A DNA stretch of 16,310 nt from Clostridiales bacterium (GCA_017649745.1 JAGCGE010000217.1:1-16310), one strand, 5' to 3'; numbered from the stretch's first letter, positions 1 through 8,617 are shown. The notes: generated by a model from the letters alone, not told the origin. Numbers and translations: made by a program.

Positions 1-969
1 AGACTTCGTCATAAGACACAGGTATTCTTCAATCCTTTGAATGATCACATCTGTTCGAGGATCGAGCATGTCATCTATGTTAATTACATCGCATCGATCA
101 TTGGACGAGCACTTAATCTTAATACAGATCTTATCCAGGCGATCGCTATGGGCCATGATATCGGACATGCTCCGTTCGGACACTCAGGAGAGAGAGTTCT
201 TGATAAGTGTATTAGAGGTGTTGATGAGACGATGTTTTTCGAGCACGAACAGCAGAGTCTTAGAGTTCTGGATGTTCTGGAAGAACATTCCAAGGGAAAC
301 TTCGGACTTAATATCAGTTTCGAAGTAAGAGACGGTATCGTGTCACACTGCGGTGAGACATATGACGAGAGAGCTCTTAAGCCGTTTAGGGACAAACCGA
401 CAGAGTCTATCGTCAATAAAGGGAAGAAAGACAGGACACCTCCTGCTACTCTTGAGGGATGTGTTGTCAGATTTGCCGACAAGATCGCTTATGTCGGCCG
501 TGATATGGAAGACGCGCTGAGAGCAGGATTTATCAATAATGATTATCTGCCTTCAGAAGTTAAGAACAGACTTGGAAATACCAATTCCGAAGTTATCAAT
601 ACGCTCGTCGGAGATATCATACATAACTCGCTTGATAAAGACGAGATCAGAATGTCAGATGCGACATTCGAAGCGATGAACGAATTTTTGAATAAGAATG
701 TTGAACAGATATATCTGTCTAAGAAGATCATGACGTATGAGAGAACTGTCACGACCACGATCGAGGCTCTTTTCGAGGCGTTTATGGAAGCTTCTGAAGA
801 TGAAGAGAAGTCTTTAAGGTCTACATCGAAGGTCATCAGAGACTTCGCTACCTACCTGAGAGAACATCCGGAGAAGGATGCTTCCAATGTCAGAAAGGTA
901 GCAGATTATATATCGGGAATGACAGATACGTTCTGCACTCAGTGCTTTGAACAGCTGTTCAGGATCTGA
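1..969 (+). CDS. dgt: HD-domain deoxynucleotide triphosphohydrolase (dGTPase family), 5' end cut by window edge
   Basis: Partial gene; frame 1 is open from the first base and its true start lies upstream, leaving 322 visible codons. Family members hydrolyse dGTP or other dNTPs to the deoxynucleoside and triphosphate, trimming dNTP pools in the cytoplasm. The opening residues RLRHKTQVF match the conserved stretch near the N-terminus of the dGTPase family. A metal-binding histidine follows at visible codon 23 (RIEH), then HDIGHAPFGHSGE from codon 52 (His-Asp pair at 52-53), and FADKIAYVGRD with the distal Asp at codon 160. Together these form the H...HD...D set of the HD superfamily. The family call is firm; dGTP as preferred substrate is not, since several Firmicutes members act on other dNTPs. 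The next gene's ribosome site begins immediately after the stop, so the two are very likely co-transcribed. Confidence 0.88.
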   Translation, partial: RLRHKTQVFFNPLNDHICSRIEHVIYVNYIASIIGRALNLNTDLIQAIAMGHDIGHAPFGHSGERVLDKCIRGVDETMFFEHEQQSLRVLDVLEEHSKGNFGLNISFEVRDGIVSHCGETYDERALKPFRDKPTESIVNKGKKDRTPPATLEGCVVRFADKIAYVGRDMEDALRAGFINNDYLPSEVKNRLGNTNSEVINTLVGDIIHNSLDKDEIRMSDATFEAMNEFLNKNVEQIYLSKKIMTYERTVTTTIEALFEAFMEASEDEEKSLRSTSKVIRDFATYLREHPEKDASNVRKVADYISGMTDTFCTQCFEQLFRI

Positions 970-980
970 TGGAGGAAATA

Positions 981-1586
981 ATGGATAACAAAGAATACGG
1001 CTTTTTCGCGATGGTCGACAGGATGCAGTATATAAATCGCTGGGGACTTATGCGTAATAGCAGGACTGAGAACATCAAGGAACACAGTTTTGATGTGGCA
1101 CTCATAGCACATGCGCTTACGGTCATTCATAATGAGAATAATAAGGACAGCAAGCTCAATCCTTATAAGGTTCAGGCTTATGCACTTTATCATGACTGCA
1201 CGGAGATAATTACCGGAGATCTGCCTACACCTATAAAGTATAAGAATGACATAATTAAGAAGGCATATAAGGAAGTCGAGCAGGAAGCTGCAGAAACTTT
1301 GTCGAGTCTTCTTCCTGAGTTTATGCAGGATGAGTATCTTGAACTTCTTGCTCCGAAGCAGGAAACAGAGGAAGATAAGCTCATACATAAGCTTGTTAAG
1401 GCGGCTGACAGGATATCCGCATATCTTAAGTGTATCTCTGAAGAGAACTTCGGTAATAGGGAGTTCGTAAGTGCAAAGGAAGAGATATATAAGACGATAA
1501 TGAACATCGATCTTCCTGAGGTAAGATATTTTATGGAGAAGTTTGTTCCGGCATACGGAATGACGTTGGATGAGATAAGCAAATGA
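981..1586 (+). CDS. yfbR: 5'-deoxynucleotidase, YfbR-like HD domain protein
   Basis: A 201-residue protein resembling E. coli YfbR, which dephosphorylates deoxyribonucleoside 5'-monophosphates. From the ATG at 981, visible motifs are INRWGLMRN (Arg20-Trp21), TENIKEHS (His35), YHDCTEIITGD (His71, Asp72, Glu75) and KAADRISAYLKC (Asp143). These line up with the metal ligands and specificity residues known for YfbR, and the length is normal for the family. An in-frame ATG at 969 overlaps the upstream stop, but GGAGG at 971-975 lies five bases before the ATG at 981, so I chose 981. The 3' end overlaps the next gene through ATGA, suggesting translational coupling. Following a dNTP triphosphohydrolase, it suggests a small deoxynucleotide-breakdown unit. 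Family assignment is strong; substrate is inferred. Confidence 0.88.
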   Translation: MDNKEYGFFAMVDRMQYINRWGLMRNSRTENIKEHSFDVALIAHALTVIHNENNKDSKLNPYKVQAYALYHDCTEIITGDLPTPIKYKNDIIKKAYKEVEQEAAETLSSLLPEFMQDEYLELLAPKQETEEDKLIHKLVKAADRISAYLKCISEENFGNREFVSAKEEIYKTIMNIDLPEVRYFMEKFVPAYGMTLDEISK

Positions 1587-4174
1587 AGAAACACAACAGT
1601 CTGGGTTATTTATTGGCGGCAGCAGGAACGATCCTTTTTGCCGTGATAACAGCATTCGTATTTGGAGTACTCTTAAGACCTGTGAATACGACTCCTCTCG
1701 GTAATGAAGGCGAGGAGATCGTTCAAAGGACGATCGAGATCACTAATAACGGAGCTGATTCCGAATCGATAGTAAAGAAGATCGACAGTGGTTTATTAAG
1801 TGTCGGTGACTATGTCGCAACTTCTTTCACGGGTTCAGACTACCTTCTTCTGAGTAAAGATGATTCTGAATTTGCTAAAGATCTCTCATATGTTGTATAT
1901 GGAAATTATGATGAAGCATCGGATATTGCTGATGAACTTAAAGATGTTTCCCGTAAATATATGATCGATAAACTTTTGGGAGCAGAAGATCCGGATTATG
2001 CATTTACGGAAAAACTCGAGAGTACAACGGGAAGCAGGATCAATTCCTGCGAGATAACAAAACCGCTCGAGAGCGACAGCGGTTATACGATTGGAATAAG
2101 ACAGGTTGAAGGATACTGTGATATCGACGGTGATGAAGTCAGAACTGACTTCTACGTTGACGGTGTCATCTATCAGGCTACGATCAAATATGATGAAGAG
2201 TCTGCAGATAAGTTTAAAGTTTCATGGGATACATCCGGAGTAACAGAGGGACTTCATGAAGTTAAGATCCTTCTTAGATCTTCAGATGGAAGAGGCTTTG
2301 TAGCTGCAGGTGGTGAAGTGTTGATCCCTCACTGTATGCAGATAGCTGATAACGGCGTATCAATCGGTACGCTTTCTGAAGGAACGGATAGTTCCTGGTA
2401 TGCACTTTTTGTCGATGAGGGAGACTGCTATGTCAACTTTGTCGAGCTTTCAGGTGATATCAAGGTAAGTCTTTATGATATCTACGGTGAGCATATCGGA
2501 ACTAACGATATGAAGCACACTTCTTATGAAGTATTAAGAGGAAGAGCTCAGGATATTCCTACTATCGAAGAGGATACGGGAATAGATGGACTTACGAGTG
2601 TCTACTATGTTCTTGTCAGTAGACCGGATCCTGAGACTGATCTAACAGATGATACTGCTGACACTGATCTACCTGATAAGCCTCTTGTAACATATACGAT
2701 GGTTCAAAGCCCAAATGTTGCGAAATATGACGGCAAGGTCTATGCGGTAAACAATTGTGATCTCGCACTTCCAACGCCTATCCCGATCGATGGTAACGAG
2801 AATAACTTTTCTGATCGCGAGGTAAAGCTTACTGATATAAACGGCAATGAAACTACAATGACTGTAGGCGAATTGTCATTCCTGCCGATCAACGGATTCC
2901 TTAACGAATTCACTTTGAAAGATTTTGCAAGGGATGAAGAGATCAAGCTCTGTCCTAAGTTTAAGGATACGGAGCAGTATTACGGTCTTTACTGTGACGG
3001 CAATCATGACACGATTTGTGTTGAGGCACTTCCTCTTGAAGGTTACGCCGCTACGCTGACGATCACATGCACTTCTTCTATAGGTACCAGTGAAGTTCAG
3101 CCGGGACAAAGTATCGCTCTTGTACCTGGCGAGAATAAGATCGAAGTTACCGTTAATTCGTTTACGGGAACTACAAGGAATTACGATATCTTCATACTTA
3201 ACGGAGAAGATAAGGAAGGATTTAAGTCGTCATGTCTTAAGAATTTCCCGACCTCATACTACAGCGGTCTTTGGCTGCTCCATTCTCTGCATCCGAATTA
3301 TACGTTTAAAGCATATAATACGGGACTTGATTACTACACCGTATTAGATAACGAAGATAATGCAGACAGAAGTCTTGCAAGTGATTATTCACATCCGAAC
3401 TGGGTCGTGGATTCTAGCCCTGTATACGACGGAGGTGGTTGGAGAACAGCCAAGAATGAAGTTGTTTCATACTTCCTTGATCCTCGTAACTTCCTTTCGC
3501 CTAAGTCTATTTTCTCGTTTGAGCTCTTATCGTTTGATCCGTCGGCTCAGACTGTCGAGGGTGTTCAGTCCATGATAAAGGGAAGCTTTATGGATGATCC
3601 TTCTATCGATTATGCGACGATCATCTACAACGCAGGTCAGACGGCTAATGTCTCACCATACTTCCTCGCGAGCAGGATCTTGCAGGAGATGGGTTATCAG
3701 GGACAGTCACTTCTCTGTCACGGAACTCTTCCGGGATATGAAGGTTACTATAATTTCTATAATATCGGTTCCACACCTGATCCTAGCATTGAAAACGGTG
3801 CCCTTATTAACGGTGCCAAGTATGCGATGTGGGGTAAGGATCCTGACGGTAAGGAGATCACCGATGAGGAGAAAGAACTCATGCTTCCATGGGATTCCGT
3901 TGATAAAGCTATCACAGGCGGTGCGCTTTGGATTGCTTCAAGATACACAACGGCAGGCCAGGATACGCTCTATTTCCAGAAATTCGATGTTATTGATAAT
4001 GACGATGGACTTTATCAGCACCAGTATGCTCAGAATATCTCCATGGCTTATAGCGAAGGTCTGAGATATTTCGACAGTTATGCTTCTATCGGCATGGTAG
4101 ACCAGTCATTCGTCTTTGTTATTCCTGTATATAACAACATGCCGGAGGATTACGGATACCTTCCTGACCCATAG
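1583..4174 (+). CDS. Membrane-anchored surface protein with C-terminal peptidoglycan N-acetylglucosaminidase domain
   Basis: An 863-residue protein. Residues about 8-30 form one hydrophobic segment after a short basic N-terminus, giving an uncleaved anchor or signal peptide with the rest outside. Residues about 35-480 are acidic and beta-rich and match no family I recognise. Residues about 488-540 resemble the cadherin-like beta-sandwich domain (ATLTITCTSS, then PGENKIEVTVNS, then RNYDIFIL). Residues about 553-860 look like a LytD/GH73-type endo-beta-N-acetylglucosaminidase: LHPNYTFKAYNTGLDY, DPRNFLSPKSIF, and FLASRILQEMGYQGQS with likely catalytic Glu702, followed by GYYNFYNIGSTPD. Known members cut the glycan between GlcNAc and MurNAc during wall turnover. 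The start overlaps the previous stop (ATGA) with only a weak ribosome site, consistent with coupling. Domain calls are good; cellular role is inferred. Confidence 0.85.
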   Translation: MKKHNSLGYLLAAAGTILFAVITAFVFGVLLRPVNTTPLGNEGEEIVQRTIEITNNGADSESIVKKIDSGLLSVGDYVATSFTGSDYLLLSKDDSEFAKDLSYVVYGNYDEASDIADELKDVSRKYMIDKLLGAEDPDYAFTEKLESTTGSRINSCEITKPLESDSGYTIGIRQVEGYCDIDGDEVRTDFYVDGVIYQATIKYDEESADKFKVSWDTSGVTEGLHEVKILLRSSDGRGFVAAGGEVLIPHCMQIADNGVSIGTLSEGTDSSWYALFVDEGDCYVNFVELSGDIKVSLYDIYGEHIGTNDMKHTSYEVLRGRAQDIPTIEEDTGIDGLTSVYYVLVSRPDPETDLTDDTADTDLPDKPLVTYTMVQSPNVAKYDGKVYAVNNCDLALPTPIPIDGNENNFSDREVKLTDINGNETTMTVGELSFLPINGFLNEFTLKDFARDEEIKLCPKFKDTEQYYGLYCDGNHDTICVEALPLEGYAATLTITCTSSIGTSEVQPGQSIALVPGENKIEVTVNSFTGTTRNYDIFILNGEDKEGFKSSCLKNFPTSYYSGLWLLHSLHPNYTFKAYNTGLDYYTVLDNEDNADRSLASDYSHPNWVVDSSPVYDGGGWRTAKNEVVSYFLDPRNFLSPKSIFSFELLSFDPSAQTVEGVQSMIKGSFMDDPSIDYATIIYNAGQTANVSPYFLASRILQEMGYQGQSLLCHGTLPGYEGYYNFYNIGSTPDPSIENGALINGAKYAMWGKDPDGKEITDEEKELMLPWDSVDKAITGGALWIASRYTTAGQDTLYFQKFDVIDNDDGLYQHQYAQNISMAYSEGLRYFDSYASIGMVDQSFVFVIPVYNNMPEDYGYLPDP

Positions 4175-4185
4175 TGTTGTATAAT
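4175..4185 (+). promoter_or_regulatory. Candidate -10 promoter element, TGTTGTATAAT
   Basis: A perfect TATAAT hexamer at 4180-4185 starts just after the glucosaminidase gene and lies 35 bases before the next start. No good TTGACA-like -35 is seen at the usual distance. The same 11 bases occur at 12037-12047 upstream of the first serpin, which supports a promoter role. Confidence 0.4.
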
Positions 4186-4220
4186 TAATTGTTATTCTTA
4201 TGATCAGAGGGGACTTGAAG

Positions 4221-5675
4221 ATGAGCTTTAGAAGGACTACAGCTTTAATAATGCTGGTATCTCTTCTCTTTGTATTTATTTTGCCGTCTTCCAAGGCCAA
4301 TGCTGTCGTAAGCATTGATGTTTATCTTGAAACAGAGAATTCTCCTGTTAATATCGGTGACATCCTGACAGTTCGCGTACTTGTCGGCAGAATGCCTCAC
4401 ATAACGGAGTTTTCGAATATCAAGATCCAGTATGATACTGTTTCCATGAGTTATATGTCTTATTCCTCATGCACGGATCTTCCTGATACTTTCTCCGTAT
4501 CCTGCGAGAATGTCAATGATTCAGGCGTGGTGACCCTTAACGGTAAGGATGAAGTTGTTCAGGATTATTTGAATGAACATAAGGATGATGAGGATGAATT
4601 CGAAGATATATCTTTTTCATCTGACGGACCTGTTGCTATCGCGACATTGAAATTCAGAGTTAAGACAACATCATTTGATACGCTGACGTTCAGTATAAAT
4701 GATGATATGACGTTCATTAACAGTAACTATGAGACAGTTGACGGTAATCCGGCTTCGAACTTTATCGTTCCTGTAACTTCCGATGTATCAAGTGATTCGA
4801 GTCTTGCACTTATCAAGATCGACGGAACTCAGCTTGCAGATTTTAAGCCGGATTCGTTTGACTATGCTTATTTAGTAAGTAAGGATACGACGGAAGTTAA
4901 TATTGAATTTGAACCCGGCAATTCACTTTCGAGTGTCGCAGTCTCTGATACGAAACTGACATTCGGTAATAATACGATAAATATTGTAGTTACTGCTCAG
5001 GACGGCATTACGATGTCGCAATACAAGATCGTTGTTACGAGACCTAATTCACTTGCGACTGAGAATATCGGTTTCATCGATAACAAAGGAAATATGTTCT
5101 CGTTTGTTAATCTTCCTGAAGAGATCGAATTGCCTTCGGATTTTTCTCCGTCAACTATTGTGATCAATGGAACAGAGGTTCCTTGTTATAGGACTGAAGG
5201 TGTTTCTCAAGTACTTCTTTATGTGATAGATAAGGACGGACAGACAGGCTTTAGGCTCTACTATCCGACAGACAATAAAGTAGTACCTTATGATACCGAC
5301 AAAACGATAATCAAGAAGAGCATGATCTTTACGATCGAGAGTGTTCCTGAGAGAACCAAGATACCTGAGGGTTTTACTCCGGTCAGGTTCAAGTGTAATT
5401 CAAAAGTGTACGACGGATTCGTTAATGAAGCAGGCGAGATAATTGCTTATTTGGAGAGTGAGAACGGTACTACAGGGTTCTATCTCTATGATTCCGACAC
5501 ACAGACATTTACGGAATATCATGCAAAGAAAGAGGGCGTGGACAAGGTCTATATGTTCCTTTTCCATGTATGCCTTGGTGTAGCGATCTTCGAGTCGATC
5601 GCCATAGTCGTGATCGTTTATGTAATCAGAAGATTCCGTAAAGAGAGAGTCAATCCGAGGCCAAGAAGGGTATAA
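4221..5675 (+). CDS. Surface protein: cohesin-like and cadherin-like domains, two novel repeats, C-terminal membrane anchor
   Basis: From the ATG at 4221 this is a 484-residue protein with a basic N-terminus, a hydrophobic core and a likely signal-peptidase site after KANA (near residue 30). An ATG at 4200 is in frame, but AGGGG at 4208-4212 fits the later start and the later start gives a normal signal peptide. Residues about 32-185 have the look of a cohesin/carbohydrate-binding beta-sandwich (NIGDILTVRVLVG, KIQYDT, AIATLKFRVK). Residues about 195-280 resemble the cadherin-like beta-sandwich domain (DSFDYAYLV, NTINIVVTAQDG, QYKIVVTRPN). Two related units follow at about 299-357 and 376-433, both with a P-x-x-F-[ST]-P start and a TGF-x-LY core. 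A membrane helix at about 441-465 and a basic tail (RRFRKER) end it. It is probably displayed outside the cell; ligand unknown. Confidence 0.8.
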   Translation: MSFRRTTALIMLVSLLFVFILPSSKANAVVSIDVYLETENSPVNIGDILTVRVLVGRMPHITEFSNIKIQYDTVSMSYMSYSSCTDLPDTFSVSCENVNDSGVVTLNGKDEVVQDYLNEHKDDEDEFEDISFSSDGPVAIATLKFRVKTTSFDTLTFSINDDMTFINSNYETVDGNPASNFIVPVTSDVSSDSSLALIKIDGTQLADFKPDSFDYAYLVSKDTTEVNIEFEPGNSLSSVAVSDTKLTFGNNTINIVVTAQDGITMSQYKIVVTRPNSLATENIGFIDNKGNMFSFVNLPEEIELPSDFSPSTIVINGTEVPCYRTEGVSQVLLYVIDKDGQTGFRLYYPTDNKVVPYDTDKTIIKKSMIFTIESVPERTKIPEGFTPVRFKCNSKVYDGFVNEAGEIIAYLESENGTTGFYLYDSDTQTFTEYHAKKEGVDKVYMFLFHVCLGVAIFESIAIVVIVYVIRRFRKERVNPRPRRV

Positions 5676-5677
5676 CG

Positions 5678-6214
5678 ATGGGTTCGGATAAACAGGTCAA
5701 GAACAGCAAGACACGAGAGATCGTGATGTATCTAGTATGCGGCGCTTTTACAACTGCCGTAAATCTTCTGAGCTTCGCTATTTTTGATTACTTCGTGAAA
5801 GCGGAGTTCTATGTGACCTTGCTTTACTGGAGATTCGACCTGCTCCTTCTTCTTAATAATTCTATAGCATGGATCCTGGCAGTCATAAGTGCATTTGTAA
5901 CGAACAGACTCCTGGTCTTCCATTCGAACGGCAGCGTGATAAAGGAATTCCTGACGTTTACCGCGTCCAGGATCATTACGTTTCTCGTATTTGAAGTCGG
6001 AACGTTCGCTCTTTTCGTTATGATATGCGAAAACGTTTTCGGACTTCCGAAGGACGACGTATTCTTCTCAATATTCGGCTACGATGTGACATATCTTTTT
6101 ACCGTAAAGATCATTAACTCTATCTTGGTAGTTATAGTAAACTATGTCCTGAGTAAATTATTCATATTTAAAGTAACTAAAGAAGGCGATGACAATGGCA
6201 ACAAAGACACCTGA
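5678..6214 (+). CDS. GtrA-family four-helix membrane protein
   Basis: A 178-residue protein with four hydrophobic segments (about 13-38, 55-78, 88-113 and 140-165) and the GtrA-like pattern: YLVCGAFTTAVNLLSFAIFDY near the start, an Asn-rich turn (LNNSIAWILAVISAFVTNRL) and a closing NYVLSKLFIFK. GtrA-like proteins are thought to flip or help move polyprenyl-linked sugars across the membrane for glycosylation of wall polymers. AGAAGGG at 5664-5670 sits seven bases before the ATG, and only two bases separate it from the previous stop. Its 3' end overlaps folC. Next to surface-protein genes, a role in cell-surface glycan assembly is plausible, but no glycosyltransferase gene is present in the window to name a substrate. 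Confidence 0.85.
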   Translation: MGSDKQVKNSKTREIVMYLVCGAFTTAVNLLSFAIFDYFVKAEFYVTLLYWRFDLLLLLNNSIAWILAVISAFVTNRLLVFHSNGSVIKEFLTFTASRIITFLVFEVGTFALFVMICENVFGLPKDDVFFSIFGYDVTYLFTVKIINSILVVIVNYVLSKLFIFKVTKEGDDNGNKDT

Positions 6215-7577
6215 GCTACTCGAAAACGCTCTGAAATTCGGGATCAATCTGGGATTGGACAGGATGAATAAACTCCTGGATCTTCTCGGCGATCCACATA
6301 AGGATCTTAAAGTGGTCCATGTAGCGGGCACAAACGGCAAGGGATCTGTTGTCATGACATTATCTTCAATACTCGCATACAGCGGGAAAAAGGTCGGTAT
6401 CTTCACGTCTCCTTTTCTCGAGCGTTTCACGGAGAGGATAAGGATCTGGAACGGAAGGGATGATCTTCTTAAGTTCATCGAAGACGATTCCACAGGTGAG
6501 ATAGATGATGAGAGCCTTAACAGATACCTGGATATGGCTAAGGCAGCTATCGAAAAAATGGTCGAAGAAGGCTATGAGAATCCGACGGAATTCGAGATCA
6601 TAACGGCTGTCGCTTTCCTCTGGTTTAAGGAACAGCAGATAGATATCGCGGTCCTTGAGACAGGACTTGGAGGACGACTTGATTCAACTAATGTAATGGA
6701 TAAGCCGCTTCTTACTGTCATAACTGCGATCGGTCTTGATCATACTGATATCCTTGGTGATACGGTCGGTAAGATCGCATCTGAGAAAGCGGGAATATTC
6801 AAAAATGGTGTCGATGCTATTGTTTTCGAGCCGGAGAATATGATCCTTACTGAAGAAGAACGGAAGGAAGTTAAGAAGACTCTTATCAGAGAAGCAGAGG
6901 AGAAGGGTGCGAAGATCTCTTTCAGCAGACCGACGGATCCTTGTATCGAATATCTGAAGGAAGGACCGATGAGGTTCAGCTGCAAGGAATACGGTGAGAT
7001 CACGACGACTCTTCTCGGCGATCACCAGGTAAATAATATCGTTCTTGCGGCTGACTGCGCGAAGGCGTTGGGTGTCGGAAAGAAAGATATAGTAAGCGGA
7101 ATCGAGCTTACAAGATGGAAGGGAAGAGTTGAGTTCTTAAGCTCTGAACCTACTGTCATCATGGACGGCGGACATAATCCGCAGGGATTGAAGAGTCTTT
7201 CGGATGCTCTGAGAACTATCTGTAAGGGAAAACTTCTTGAGACGGATGTTCGACTTCTCATTGGAGTCATGGCGGATAAGGATGTCGAGAATATGATCGG
7301 TATCTTAAGTAAGTCAGGCGTCAGATTCACGGAGGTCTATGCGACGACCGTGGACAACAAGCGCAGTATGAAAGGTTCTGAACTTTGTAATAGGATCAAA
7401 CTTGTGTATAATGATTTAGTTGATTCGAAGGCCTTTGACGATGCCAAAAGTGCTGCGGAATATGCGCTTTCGAAGTCACTAAAGGATAATAAGCCAATGC
7501 TCGTTACAGGATCGCTGTATCTTTGTGGCGAAGTCAGAGGCAAGTTAAAGGAAATATTGAAGGAGTACAGGGCATGA
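6195..7577 (+). CDS. folC: Bifunctional folylpolyglutamate synthase / dihydrofolate synthase
   Basis: A 460-residue Mur-ligase-superfamily enzyme that adds glutamate to dihydropteroate and/or folates using ATP in the cytoplasm. Visible motifs are HVAGTNGKGSV (His42; nucleotide-binding loop GTNGKGS at 45-51), TSPFLERFTERI (from 71), ETGLGGRLDSTNV, GLDHTDILGDTVGKIASEKA, LLGDHQVNNIVLA, and DGGHNPQG (324-331) in the C-terminal domain. Length is slightly above the usual 420-440 residues. An ATG at 6189 is in frame, but AGAAGG at 6181-6186 is only two bases from it and eight bases from the ATG at 6195, so 6195 is chosen. It overlaps gtrA by 20 bases and the next gene by ATGA, so the cluster is likely translated from one message. 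Whether it performs both reactions cannot be read from the sequence. Confidence 0.93.
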   Translation: MATKTPELLENALKFGINLGLDRMNKLLDLLGDPHKDLKVVHVAGTNGKGSVVMTLSSILAYSGKKVGIFTSPFLERFTERIRIWNGRDDLLKFIEDDSTGEIDDESLNRYLDMAKAAIEKMVEEGYENPTEFEIITAVAFLWFKEQQIDIAVLETGLGGRLDSTNVMDKPLLTVITAIGLDHTDILGDTVGKIASEKAGIFKNGVDAIVFEPENMILTEEERKEVKKTLIREAEEKGAKISFSRPTDPCIEYLKEGPMRFSCKEYGEITTTLLGDHQVNNIVLAADCAKALGVGKKDIVSGIELTRWKGRVEFLSSEPTVIMDGGHNPQGLKSLSDALRTICKGKLLETDVRLLIGVMADKDVENMIGILSKSGVRFTEVYATTVDNKRSMKGSELCNRIKLVYNDLVDSKAFDDAKSAAEYALSKSLKDNKPMLVTGSLYLCGEVRGKLKEILKEYRA

Positions 7578-8617
7578 ACGATTATCAGCAACTTGCTATG
7601 TCGATATCAGCTATCACAGAGGAAGATCTTATCCTCTTTAAGGTCTCGGCTGACGAGAAGGCACACATAGTCGGACAGTTTAACAGAGCGCTTATCAATG
7701 CTAAGCAGGACGGAACGGACGTTGCTCAGATATTCCTTAAACCGCTTATCGCTAAATACTCGACATGGGGTGACGCTGCTTTGGTATTCGGTCTTTGCCT
7801 TGCAAGAGAATACCAGTTCAAGAGAGCAGAGGAGAGCCTCGAGTTCGCGATCAATAATGTGCTCAGTACAGAGATCAATCTCCAGATCGCGCAGGAAGCA
7901 CTCCGAATGGTAAGAGAAGATGCGAAGAATCCTGTCCCACTCGTTAAGAATCCTAATGAGATGCAGGAGAAGGGATCCATGGTATCCGAGATGGGTGCTG
8001 TCGGCGACAGAAGAGGAATGCAGGCTCCGATCCTCATGAGAGCATCAAAAAATCCTGCTAAGGCTCAGATGGCTTCCGATAAGGAAAGACGCGAGATCAT
8101 GATGCGCGCAGCTTCCTCTAACGGAGAGCTTCCAGATGACGATATCATGGTAGATATCCCGTCTACTCCTCAAGAGAGAGTTAAGCTCACAGTAAGGATC
8201 ATCGTGGGAGTTCTTGGAGTTGCTGCACTTATCTGCATCATCTATTTCCTCATCATTCCTGCCGTTACTAAGGTCAAGAATTCTGATGATACCAAGGATC
8301 GTCTCGATTACCTGACTCAGAAGCTCGGCGAGAACAAGGATGATCCTGAAGTTAATGCCATCCTTGATGACTATATCAAGAAGTTCGACATCGATCTTAA
8401 TGCTACTGAAGCTACTGATGGTACAGACGCAACAGAGACTACGCCTGAGACTACCGAAGCTACTACTGAAGCAACTGAGGCAACAACTACTGAAGCTCCG
8501 CTCGAGCCGTCTTTTGCAACAGATGCAACAAGTGAGGAAACATCAGCCGACGAGACATCTTCTGATGAGACTTCCGCAGATGAGACATCCGAGGAGACAG
8601 CACCTGAGGAAACCTGA
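7574..8617 (+). CDS. Uncharacterised single-pass membrane protein with acidic Thr/Glu/Ser-rich extracellular tail
   Basis: I do not recognise this 347-residue protein. The start at 7574 overlaps the folC stop (ATGA) and has AAGGAG at 7559-7564; the frame is open 17 codons further upstream, but those lie inside folC. Residues about 1-110 look helical, with a stretch (WGDAALVFGLCLAREYQF, then RAEESLEFAINNV) that hints at a tetratricopeptide-like hairpin. Residues about 110-200 are charged and probably flexible. A membrane helix spans about 203-232. After it comes DRLDYLTQKLGENKDDPEV, then about 70 residues of nearly pure Thr, Glu, Ala, Ser and Asp. With no signal peptide, the N-terminal part is probably cytoplasmic and the tail outside. 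The domain order recalls regulatory or scaffold proteins, but no function can be assigned. Confidence 0.72.
   Translation: MNDYQQLAMSISAITEEDLILFKVSADEKAHIVGQFNRALINAKQDGTDVAQIFLKPLIAKYSTWGDAALVFGLCLAREYQFKRAEESLEFAINNVLSTEINLQIAQEALRMVREDAKNPVPLVKNPNEMQEKGSMVSEMGAVGDRRGMQAPILMRASKNPAKAQMASDKERREIMMRAASSNGELPDDDIMVDIPSTPQERVKLTVRIIVGVLGVAALICIIYFLIIPAVTKVKNSDDTKDRLDYLTQKLGENKDDPEVNAILDDYIKKFDIDLNATEATDGTDATETTPETTEATTEATEATTTEAPLEPSFATDATSEETSADETSSDETSADETSEETAPEET
8402..8614 (+). repeat. Low-complexity Thr/Glu then Ser/Asp/Glu coding repeat
   Basis: The last part of the preceding gene is built of degenerate short units: ACTGAAGCT-like triplet groups encoding T-E-A (8402-8500), then about 15-base units of the type GATGAGACATCT encoding D-E-T-S-S/A (8530-8605). 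Such a tract is prone to length change by slippage. Its complement is also open and encodes a Val/Ser-rich mirror, which I treat as a shadow. Confidence 0.7.

Noticed and set aside
939..1655. Long open frame on the minus strand, 238 codons
   Set aside because: It lies fully opposite the well-supported deoxynucleotidase gene, shows no family motif and has the Leu/Ile/Cys-rich composition typical of antisense shadow.
3594..4064. Plus-strand Ser/Arg-rich open frame inside the glucosaminidase domain
   Set aside because: Out-of-frame shadow of a domain with clear family motifs in the main frame.
4221..5675. A cellulosome scaffold, suggested by the cohesin-like region
   Set aside because: Only one cohesin-like region is seen, no dockerin occurs on any protein in the window, and no carbohydrate-degrading enzyme other than the wall glucosaminidase is present.
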